The notes under the pieces: generated by a model
Seen by the model: the letters and a program-made list of their open reading frames with translations, nothing else
The model's database searches: none
What the model was told of the DNA's origin: nothing
Position numbers and translations under genes: made by a program
In this document: in pieces, positions 23,321 to 32,145 of the stretch
Position numbering within the stretch: the stretch's first letter is position 1
Layout of the letters: each line of letters opens with the position of its first letter
Source: Verpa conica
Lineage: Eukaryota > Ascomycota > Pezizomycetes > Pezizales > Morchellaceae
Direction of reading: 5' to 3'
Assembly: GCA_033030425.1 (NCBI GenBank)
Contig: JAUFSD010000024.1
Span: 1,178,001-1,242,000, forward strand
DNA: 64,000 bases

Positions 23321-23565
23321 GGGCAGTGTTACACCTAAAGAATGCAAGGTTTATATGGCAGAAGAAAGTGATCAGAACTTCTCCAGCGTTGCAAGCCAAC
23401 CGGAGACAATTCTGGTCACTTACCCTCCACCCTAGTACAGCTAGTGGGTGTCACTCTTAATCTGAACTAGTTGATGGGGGTTACAGCCACCTACCCGTAG
23501 GATAAAAACCAAACACCTTCACACAACCTCTAAAATACCATTATTTCTTCACCTAGGCCAGCAGG
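23321..23565. promoter_or_regulatory. promoter-proximal region of the downstream membrane-protein gene
   Basis: About 245 bp between the MITE and the ATG at 23566. It holds a GGATAAAAACC stretch near 23500 that could act as a TATA-like element, followed by a C-rich leader. The MITE therefore sits inside the likely upstream regulatory region. Confidence 0.3.
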
Positions 23566-25748
23566 ATGGTTTCCACTTCATCTTCCGAATATCCAGCAGT
23601 TGGGAGTCTTCCTCCGCAAGACGAGTCTTTATTATGCCAAGAGAAACAGTTCCCTCGCATACCCGGGTGGCCAACCCAACCAGAGACGCTGCCACGCAGG
23701 ATGGTACTAAAGCATAGTTATACCTATATTATCGACGTATTGATTGCATTATCTCCTGTATGCTTTCTCGTTTTAGCTATTTTTGCGCATAAGCTGGACA
23801 GTAAACCAATTTCACCCTGGGGCGAGGAACTCATACGAGTAGCACGACTTGTAGGTAAAGTGCTTAATATTAAAGAGAAAGTACTAAAAATTTAGTAGGG
23901 AACCACTATATATCCAATTCTATTCGCTACCGTATTGGGAAGGGCACTGAGGATGATTGCACGATGGAGAGTGGAACAGGGCTCGACTTTTGGCGTACTG
24001 TAAGTCTACTGAGGAATCGAGCTAATCAAATTTTCCAACTGATCATGTTAGAGAACTATTGATGGGAAGCCAAACTCTGGGCGGCACCATAACTACACAG
24101 ATTTCGACCCTTGGTACTACTTGTCCTGCTACGCTCGGGTTCGGACTTGTGTTGCTTTGGTTGCTTTCACCCTTGGGCGGGCAGTCCTCTTTGAATCTAA
24201 TTAGTAAGGTTGATAAAAGATTCACGATGATAGTCCGGTACTTGGACACTGTGTCCCAAATATCAGAAATTAGCCAATCTTCTACTCCAGCTTCCACCTA
24301 TAACGCATTATATGTGGCAAGTCTATTATCTGTCCAAAAACAAGCTTCTAGTACGGATATTTGGGGGAATATTAAGGTATTCAGTACATAGGAACCGATT
24401 TTCAAATAGTAATTAACATAGTTAGATCCCGAGGTTAGAGTCACTCGACAATTCAGCTGCTGATAAGGAAGGATGGATCTCTACTAAAAATCTGAACGAA
24501 CGCGTCCCATTCTCATCACTTATCGGTATTCCGGTTGCGGGGATCCCGGAAAAAGGACTCGTAAAATTTACGCTAGAATCAACATATTTTGTTTTTAGTT
24601 GTCAAGACAAATCCCGGATAACCTATAATGATCCTAGATGGGGGAGCCCCTTGGCAAGCTATACGAAAATGTCAACACCGCTTTTGGAAATTCCACATCC
24701 TTTCTAGACACCCTCGACCACTCCCCCCGGGACGAGATTCTAGGAATCACTCCAAGAACAGTTATATTTGGCTCATTAAATACATCTAGCAATGGGTTTG
24801 GGGCATCGATACATAACTGCTCTGTAATTCAGAGCTACGTTGAAACAATTGTTAGGTGTGTACACGGGAGTTGTAAGGTAAGTGTACCTATCAGATATTG
24901 ACAGCAAGTTGATGCTTACCCTTTAGTCCACACATATACGGCGGTCGAGGGGCGAGCACCAGCCTGAAGCGTATACTTCTCTGGACATCAAGTACCAAGG
25001 TATAATGGAGGTTGAGAGAGAATTTAAGAAGCAACGCGGCTCAATACAACCCTATTGGCGGTCTACGATATCTGAGTGCTTTATTCAGGACCTTCACAAC
25101 CCACCACGTTTTGGCGAAAGCTCGAAGAGCAAGGATATAGATGGTTATGTTAATCTAAATTCTTTATCAAAGGAGGATTTCGAGGAAGGTTTCTCCTTAG
25201 CTTTCAATACTTACTGGCAAGCTACTCTTGTACCTCATAGCTTAGGAGGAAACCTACCTAAGGATCCCAGTGCACCCACGGTTGACTCAAATAAGCCGGA
25301 AGATAAGAAAGTGCTTGGTTCTTTAAGTGGTAGATTGTTCTCTGAGCGCCTGAATAATACATTTACTGCTGATGAATCAAATGCAACCGTGGTAACTCTA
25401 GAGGGGCAATACGTCTGCAACATTCTGTGGCTTTCGGGTCTTGTAGGCGCAACCTCGATACTTCTTATCCTTTCCATTATTGGTACTTTTCTGAAGTGGT
25501 TGTGTGTGGGTCCGGATGTTCTTGGCTATGTCTCGTCCCTAGCAATGGATAATCCGTATATCCTACTTCCACCTGGAGGATGTACACTGGACGGATCTGA
25601 CAGGACCAAACTGATAGCAAATATGAAGGTTGGACTGCGAGATGTCAAAAAGGGTGATAAAGTCGGGCATGTTGCTCTGGCTTCCTTATCAGGGCAGGAG
25701 GTTGCGGCACTGGAAGATGGGAGGTTATATATGAGATGTTCGGTTTAG
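23566..25748 (+). CDS. fungal multi-pass membrane protein of an uncharacterised family (six-exon model)
   Basis: Model: exons 23566-23850, 23899-23999, 24052-24376, 24426-24590, 24638-24877 and 24927-25748, giving 645 aa. The joins recreate blocks seen in a widespread unnamed Pezizomycotina family: a TM helix at about 53-74, PILFATVLGRALRMIARWRV, VLELLMGSQTLGGTI, FGLVLLWLLSPLGGQSSL, LESLDNSAADKEGWIS, a C-terminal helix (about 539-563), and PDVLGYVSSLAMDNPY plus LLPPGGCTLDGSDR near the end. Most splice sites are good. The intron at 24591-24637 is doubtful: its donor is GTTTTT and it removes family-like sequence (YFVFSCQD...YNDPRW). A missing G in the G-run at 24640-24644 would also restore the frame. 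The location is probably plasma membrane; function unknown. Confidence 0.75.
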
Positions 25749-26002
25749 CTTGGACATAAGCATTAGGAGTCTTAGGCTTGGATGCCATTTCTGATTATCA
25801 ATGTACTTTTCTTACTATAAATGAACTAAATGCGGCACTGGAAGATGGGAGGTTATATATGAGATGTTCGGTTTAGCTTTTTTTTTCTTTTTTTTTCAAT
25901 AGTTCTCTTTAGCTTAGATATAAGAATATAAGAATATAGGAATAGTAGTCTTAGATTCCATTCTGATTATCAATTTACTTTTCTTACTAGAAATGAACTA
26001 AA
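25703..26002 (+). repeat. tandem duplication of the gene's 3' end
   Basis: Copy 1 (25703-25830) covers the last codons, stop and 3' flank of the membrane-protein gene. Copy 2 (25831-26002) starts with the same 49 bases, including the stop codon context, and ends with the same ATGAACTAAA-type tail. Copy 2 also carries inserted T-runs and AAGAATAT repeats. The second coding end is outside the gene and cannot be translated in place. Confidence 0.85.
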
Positions 26003-26841
26003 AAGTAGGAGGGATACGTACGGAATTGCTTCGATATTACAGATATTGTTTTAAAAAGGGTGGATTTCCGCAGTATAATAAAGATTTCAATGGGGGGGTT
26101 GGGGCTTTGGTAAAAATATCCCAAGGTCCCCATGTATTTGTTTATTTATGGTAACAATATGGAGACACTATGGGCGAGCCGGCGGCGATCAGCAGCATTA
26201 TACTACTGAGACCTATGAACCCGAACCGCAATGTTGTTTTTAATTAGGACTTCCAAGAAATGGCTTCTGCCAAATAGCTTATATATATTGTAAATAGTAG
26301 CCTTACAACATAGATTCCGAACTTTTTATGTACTTTTGAGTCTGATCTTCTTTAGTTTTTAATATAGATTTTTACTTATCCAATAGCCTTGGTATTTTTC
26401 TTGTAACGGAAATTTATTTACCTTACGAGAACATAGTATCTAAGGAGGGGGATGTAAATGTTGGTATTGCAAAGGACTATAGCTAAAGCGTAGGCAATAC
26501 AGGTTCCTCAATCTTTTTTGTTGGCCATTGTACCCGGGACACGCAATAAGTACCCGAAAGTTCAAGTTTTATATTCACCAAACGAAGCTATATTTAATGC
26601 ACAGAGCTGCCATATCCAGTAAAAACACACTTGCCCGAGACTTGGATTTTCGGGTACTTATTTCCTGCCTGAGTAGCTGAACTCTGAAACATATCCAGAT
26701 GCACTTCAAGGCTTAGTATTAGACCTCAATGAACACCACACCCTTCGATTTTAATAACTTGAAGTAATATACAGTAAACTCTTCCAAAACGAGGCAACTC
26801 AATAACTACCCCATAGGAGCCCCCTACAGTAGTTAAGGTAT
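26003..26841. other. gene-free stretch
   Basis: AT-rich 3' flank shared by two convergent genes. It contains one notable inverted repeat (26545-26662) and no supported coding frame. Confidence 0.6.
26545..26662. repeat. 118-bp inverted repeat, possible small MITE or hairpin
   Basis: The arms AATAAGTACCCGAAAGTTCA (from 26545) and the inverted counterpart ending at 26662 match at 21 of 23 positions. The loop is about 72 bp. No clear flanking duplication was found, so it may be a hairpin-forming 3' region or a small transposon relic. Confidence 0.5.
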
Positions 26842-28397
26842 TCAAGCCCTCCACTTAAGGCCTCTTCTACCCTTCTTCCTCTGCCCAAAATTACCGGCAA
26901 AGTCAGCTACTGCACCGTCAACGGCTGCAGTAGCATCATCGACAGCGGTTGCTGAATTCCCGACAGCACCCTCGACGGCATCAACGGCATCTCCGACTGC
27001 TTCTGCAGCATCACCAACGGCGTTAGCAGCGTCCCCGATGGCATCAGTAGCGTTGGCGGCAGCGTCAGCTCCGGAATCAGCTCCCGCGTCGGCATCGGCG
27101 TCGGCATCAGCACCGTTATCGGCACCAGCTCCCGCATCCGCATCCGCATCGGCACCAGCACCAGCACCGGCACCGGCATCAGCATCAGCACCGGCATCGG
27201 CATCGGCATCTACACCGTTATCGGCGCCAGTACCGGCACCAGCCCCAGCATCCGCATCAGCGTCGGCATCAGCCCCCGCACCGGCACCACCCCCAGCAGC
27301 TTGATCAGCACCGGCATCCCCATTAGCATCAGCATCATCACCACCAACAGCAGCAGCCTCATCCGCGACAGCTTCACTCTCCGCCTCCTCCACCGCCGCA
27401 TCCGCCGCCTCATCCGCCGCAATCGCATCCGCCGCATCCTGATTCCCAGCCAACAACGGATCATCCGGTTCAACAACTCTAAACTAATATTCCATACTCA
27501 CATTAACCCCAGACCCCCCAATAACAATAAAAAAAGAGGGAAAAAAACTAACCTTAGAGCAATCATCCTGCGCCCCCTTCTGCTCCACCGGAGACAACAC
27601 ACCTTGATGATTACTACTCGAATTAATCGTACAAACCCTCCAAAAGCCCACCGGAAGACCTTTATCCGATTTAGCAGTCAACAATCCATTCCCATCACCG
27701 ACGTCATTGATTCCCTTGAAGAACTCAAACACATCTGCTCTCGGTGGTGTATCCGGCGTGAACGAGCCGCCGAGGTCTTGGATTGTGACGTGGGTGTGAC
27801 CGATGATGATCCCGTTTGCGTTTAGTTGTTGGGGTGCGGCGTAGTATTGGGTTGTTGGGTCTGGGAGAGTTAGTTTTTGGGGGGATGTTTGGGGGGGAGT
27901 ACTCACTGACGAATGATCCGGCTTGGAGGTTGTTGACTTTGACGACCACGTCGAATGCCGTGAATGCGGGGAGGACGGCACCTTCTGGGGGGTTGATTAT
28001 GATTGCAGAGACCTAGTAGGAGGTTAGATGGGTATTCTTTGGGGTTTGGTAGTACTTGCCATTTTATCCGCGGATGGGATATCGCCCATGGGGATGCCGT
28101 TGCAGCTTCCTGCTCGCTCTTGAAGACCGTTGGCGAGTGTTTTTCCCGTGCAGAAGTTGATGAAGTTGGCGGTGTTGCTAAGTGGGTGTATATCAGCATC
28201 TACTGTAGTTACTCCCACACAAGGGGAACTTACGTTACGGATGCTGTGAAGATATCCCCGGTATCAACGTCTGCTAGTCCGTCAGCTTGACTAGCTGTCT
28301 GGACGTTTGCAGGGTCTAGTGATAGTTGAGCGGCGGCATTTGTGGCGAAGAGTACGGTGGTCAGAAAAGCACTCGAGATGGAGAGGGAGTATTTCAT
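26842..28397 (-). CDS. secreted protein with conserved fungal extracellular domain and Ala/Asp/Gly-rich tail
   Basis: Five exons: 28397-28234, 28177-28060, 28012-27907, 27860-27553 and 27483-26842, giving 445 aa. The introns are 46-69 nt; intron 2 (28059-28013) uses a GC donor (GCAAGT) with a good CTAAC branch. A signal peptide is clear (residues 1-23, ending TNAAAQ). Residues about 30-230 match a common unnamed fungal secreted family: NFINFCTGKTLANG, AGSCNGIPMGDIPSADKM, NNLQAGSFVNPTTQYYAAPQ, GIIIGHTHVTIQDLGGSF, FEFFKGINDVGDGNGLL and WRVCTINSSSNH, ending QKGAQDDCSKF. The last exon adds about 210 residues of Ala/Asp/Gly repeats, then AV-GDA-type helical repeats (for example ANAVGDAAEAVGDAVDAVEG), and a basic end (QRKKGRRGLKWRA). 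The tail is unusual. Extracellular or cell-wall location is expected; role unknown. Confidence 0.87.
26900..27330 (-). repeat. in-gene low-complexity Ala/Asp/Gly repeat tract
   Basis: Hexamer-like repetition of GCATCG/GCACCG/GCATCC units encodes (DA)n, GAGAG and GAD-N-G-A blocks in the last exon of the secreted protein. The tract has changed length easily, judging by variable block sizes, and gives long false open frames on both strands. Confidence 0.8.
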
Positions 28398-29223
28398 GAT
28401 TATTGGGTTATCGTAAGTATGAAATTAAAGATCGTAAAGGTACGGAATCAACCCGATACCGAGATTTGTGCAGAATAGAGAAAAATCAAAGATCGCCCGG
28501 CGACTGAATGAATGGAGTGAAGTGGGTATTAGGAGATACCCGGTGGAGACTTATATACAGTGTCTCCATGATTGTACCACAACCTTCGATATCTGGATTG
28601 ACACAGTCCTCTTGCCATCGTCCTAGACGTAAAGATCCTGAAGCAGGGGAACTCGACGTTTCGAAGGGTTGATATTTCACTCCCTGGTATTCCCTCAGTT
28701 AATACACACAGCAAGTTTCAAGAGAAAGTAGAAGGCCCTTTGACCATGTATCGGGGGGTGTGGTGCTATATACTCCAAGCTTCCAGATATCAAGATCGCT
28801 ACCAGGATCAACGCATTCCCGAATAAGCTTAATAGACCACTTACAGCCCTGCCACCGTACTGCACGCCGAGAGAACATATTACATAGGCTTTCTACGCGG
28901 AACATCACCTGGGCTGGCGCCTAGCGGGTGTCTGTTTCGCTTGGCGGGATAAACGCTTGCCTGCCGAGGTAGGAATGTCAGTGACTGCTTATGCATAAAG
29001 GGGTGCTGTGTGGGGAAGCGCTTTGCCTAGTCCGGTCGGGGTCTTGGCGGGGATCTGATTAGATTAGAGATGATGGGATATTTATTCTATTATGTTCTTC
29101 TAAGGGGTTCTTTGTCGCTAATATACTTGAGGGTATACAAATAAAGGGGTGAATCTATATATCCGGACAAATAAATGAATGTGCATACCCGGACATACAT
29201 AGTAGTAAGACTCACTCAGTAAA
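28398..29223. other. upstream region of the secreted-protein gene and spacer
   Basis: No supported gene. Apart from the TATA-like box at 28550-28557, it holds short stop-limited frames only. Confidence 0.55.
28550..28557 (-). promoter_or_regulatory. TATA box of the secreted-protein gene
   Basis: TATATAAG on the minus strand, about 155 bp before the ATG at 28397, followed by a leader without in-frame ATG conflict. Confidence 0.45.
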
Positions 29224-29625
29224 TTATTCAGTTATCAACATTACCCGCAAGCTCTCACCAAGCTTTGCCCGCAGCTGGAGCAGTTCCTGTGCATATACCA
29301 GCTGCTGCCACCGGAACTCTTCCTCCAGTCGACGCGTCTCCTCAGAATGCTCGTTTAGCCGTCTCTCGGCGTTAAAAGTCACCGCAGCCAGGAACAGATA
29401 CAAAGAGCTACCATAGAACGTAGGACGGTTGCCGAGAGTGTCAATCTTGGTTATGTGTAAGCCTAGCTCTTTCGTGAGTGTCTTGAGAGTAATGAATCTG
29501 TTATTGCAGTCTTTGAAGAACTCTCTTCGTTGTTTACGTTTAAGCTTCTTGACATCTTTGATTTTTTGTCTGGTCTCGGTGATTTGTTCTACAGTCAGAG
29601 AGTGGGTATTATTTGGGGTAGCCAT
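29224..29625 (-). CDS. small coiled-coil protein, unknown
   Basis: Intronless ORF of 133 aa from the ATG at 29625. It is Lys/Arg/Glu/Leu-rich with an N-terminal charged helix (VEQITETRQKIKDVKKLKRK), a short hydrophobic middle (FYGSSLYLFLAAVTF) and a C-terminal heptad-like helix (RRLNEHSEETRRLEEEFRWQ). No signal peptide and no recognised family. The composition is protein-like, but it may be an orphan gene. Confidence 0.5.
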   Translation of the reverse strand: MATPNNTHSLTVEQITETRQKIKDVKKLKRKQRREFFKDCNNRFITLKTLTKELGLHITKIDTLGNRPTFYGSSLYLFLAAVTFNAERRLNEHSEETRRLEEEFRWQQLVYAQELLQLRAKLGESLRVMLITE

Positions 29626-29983
29626 TTCTTGTGTCCTTGGGATATAGTGTATCTTCTATTTCTCTAGAGTTGGTGAGTTGGATGAGGATGTGAGTGGGAC
29701 ATTCACCGGTTCTCATGTCCCTTTATAGTCTACGGAACTTTCATGTCTTGAGGGTTGAGGTACACTTGGATGATGAATCACCAATGTTTTCAACTCAGAC
29801 GTCAATCTGTTCAAGCCGTACTCATGATTAATTAATTCATTCATCCAAGCCACTCCGAGTGATTGTGCATGATTACACTGATCTCTTGAATACCTCCAGC
29901 CACACGCAGAGACATCTACAGGATAATACCCCTTATGCACTGCGTGCCCAACTCAGCCGAGACACCGAAAGAGCGCAGAATTA

Positions 29984-29990
29984 CCAATCA
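29984..29990 (+). promoter_or_regulatory. CCAAT box upstream of the FAD oxidoreductase
   Basis: CCAATCA on the plus strand, about 250 bp before the proposed ATG at 30238 and 100 bp before the telomere-like motif. Confidence 0.3.
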
Positions 29991-30082
29991 GGAAGCCCAT
30001 CTAGATCGGACATCTATAATCACAGGGCAATAGCGGTGATATTAATATACATGCACACATACCCAGCACGTGCCACTCGATA

Positions 30083-30096
30083 AGGGTTAGGGTTTG
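30083..30096 (+). repeat. interstitial telomere-like (TTAGGG) motif
   Basis: AGGGTTAGGGTTTG lies about 140 bp upstream of the FAD oxidoreductase ATG. It is one of seven such motifs in the window and may act as a telobox-type promoter site. Confidence 0.6.
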
Positions 30097-30237
30097 TAAA
30101 TGCATCCCACCACACCTGAGCGTGAGAGGCGTTCCCCGCAGCTGCTCTGTGAAAACCCCTCTCTCGAGTCTTCACATATCCCCCTCCTCGCTATCCTCTT
30201 CTATCCTCTCTCACACAGACGATACCATCCTTCAAAG

Positions 30238-32145
30238 ATGCCTCCAAGTACTCCATCGGATAGGAGTTGTGCTCCCCCTGCTGCGGATCCAGGCATCCCT
30301 CCGCCGTCGTCAACTGCCTCGTTCTGGCACTCGGAGCCCTCAAAGTTCCTCCACAACCACAGAACCACCCCGAATGTCCCCACCGATGCCGACATCGTCA
30401 TCATCGGCTCCGGGATCGCCGGTGCAATGACTGCCCGCTATCTCTACGAGACCCCCTCTCCTTCCCCGCCAAAGGTAGTCATGCTCGAAGCTCGACAAGC
30501 TTGCTGGGGAGCTACCGGCCGCAACGGCGGGCACTGCAAAGCAAACCTCTACTCTCTGTCCAGTCTCGCCGAGCTCGCCTCCAACCTCGGCTTCGAGCAG
30601 CTGACGAAGCTCCTAGCGTTCCAGCAGATCAACGTTAAGCTGCTGACAGAGTACGTCCGCGCCGAGGGGGTAGATTGTGATTTTCGGACCACACCGAGCT
30701 GCGACGCGTTTTTCACCGAGGAGAACTTCATGGCGGCTCGCGAGTCCATCGCGTTGCTCAAGAGGCGGGTGCCGGAGTTTGCGGCGAAGCTCAGAGTGGT
30801 TACGCGAGATACGACAGAAGGGAGGCGAATACTGGCTCAAGAGACCAGAACACCGACCGCGATAGGTGCGGTGTTGTCCGAGGCCGGCTCGTTGTGGCCG
30901 TATAAGCTCGTCGCGTATATCCTCGAGAAGGCCATCACGGAGCGGGGGATGAACCTCCAGACTCTGACTCCGGCTTTGTCGATTGTTAGGAACACTACTG
31001 GGGGCAGGGAGAGGAGGTGGACCGTCATCACGGCGAGGGGCAACGTACATACTGATAAAGTGGTTTTTGCAACTAATGCACATACCGCGCATTTACTCCC
31101 GGTGTTCAAGGGACATATCTACCCGGTTCGTGGGCAGATGTCGGCCCTAGTGCCTCCAAAGTCGATGGTGGATCGTCCACTCACGCATACCTACAGACTC
31201 GTCGGGAAAGAGTCCAAGATGGACCAGTATATGATCCAACGACCGGTCAATAAAGACGGTACTGGTGGTGAGTTGATGCTCGGTGGTGGCAGGTCTCTTG
31301 CGACAGGTTATGGAGTGGGGTCTCTGGATGGCGGTATTGACGCCCCTGTCGCGCGGTTCCTGAGACGTGGGCCGTCGGAGTATTTCGCCGGCGAAACTGG
31401 GTTCCCGGGGGAAGCTGTCGTTGGCGGGCTGGAGAAGAGCTTGGTGAGCAAGTTCCGGAGGCTTACTATTGATGCCGTCATCAGCAACCAGCTGCGGTTC
31501 TGGGATGCGGCCGAGGGGATCGGTCTTGGAGATGACGACTCCAACTCTGATTCGGGCTCGGAATACGATGATGATAATTCACAGAGTATCACGCAGGATA
31601 GTCAAGGGAGTCGGGAGTGTGTGGCGAAATTCGAGTGGACTGGAGTTATGGGTTTCAGCAGCGACGAAAGACCATGGGTTGGCAGAGTCCCGGCCTTGAC
31701 TGCGAGTGAAGCGAAAATCAAGGGATTAGAGGGAAGAGATGCTGTTCTTGACACTGAAGGGCTATGGATGTTGGCCGGTTTTGAGGGACACGGTTCGATT
31801 CCTTTTCTTTCTTTCATTTGGGTTCTTTGTTACTAACAAGACTATTTAGGAATGGCTTATTGTACTGGTTCTGCCAAGGCGCTCGTCCAAATGATCAATG
31901 CTTCGTCCACAGCTTTGTCTAGGTCTACATATGAGAAGAACCAACGGAGCATCTACGAGTACTTTCCAGAGTGTCTCGAAGCGTCACGTGAGCGGCTGGG
32001 ATTAGCGCAGATGCTACCAGATGAGGACTCGGAAGACGATGTGGACGAGGAGGTGAGTGTAGATGAGGAGGTAGACGACGGAAAAGTAGATGCGAAATGG
32101 GAAGAGCTGGAGAAGGATGATGAAGGCGAGTGGGTAGTTGTTTGA
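30238..32145 (+). CDS. FAD-dependent amine-oxidase-like oxidoreductase (DAO family)
   Basis: Two exons: 30238-31792 and 31850-32145, with a 57-nt intron (GTTCGA...TTTAG, branch ACTAAC), giving 616 aa. The ATG at 30238 was chosen because the FAD motif lies close behind it; the open frame continues upstream to 30100 but has no family similarity. Residues 51-62 (ADIVIIGSGIAG) are the Rossmann GxGxxG, E84 ends the second strand (VVMLEAR), and WGATGRNGGHCK follows, as in glycine/gamma-glutamylputrescine-oxidase-like DAO proteins. The joined C-terminus reads GFEGHG/MAYCTGSAKAL, the usual substrate-side FAD motif. It would oxidise an amine or imino acid with oxygen and release peroxide; the substrate is unknown. 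An acidic insertion (DDDSNSDSGSEYDDDNSQS) and an acidic tail are extra. A telomere-like motif and a CCAAT box lie upstream. Confidence 0.88.

Noticed and set aside
27038..27304. Plus-strand and alternate-frame ORFs over the Ala/Asp/Gly tract
   Set aside because: Hexamer-like repeats leave all frames open; only the minus frame joins the conserved secreted domain by splicing.
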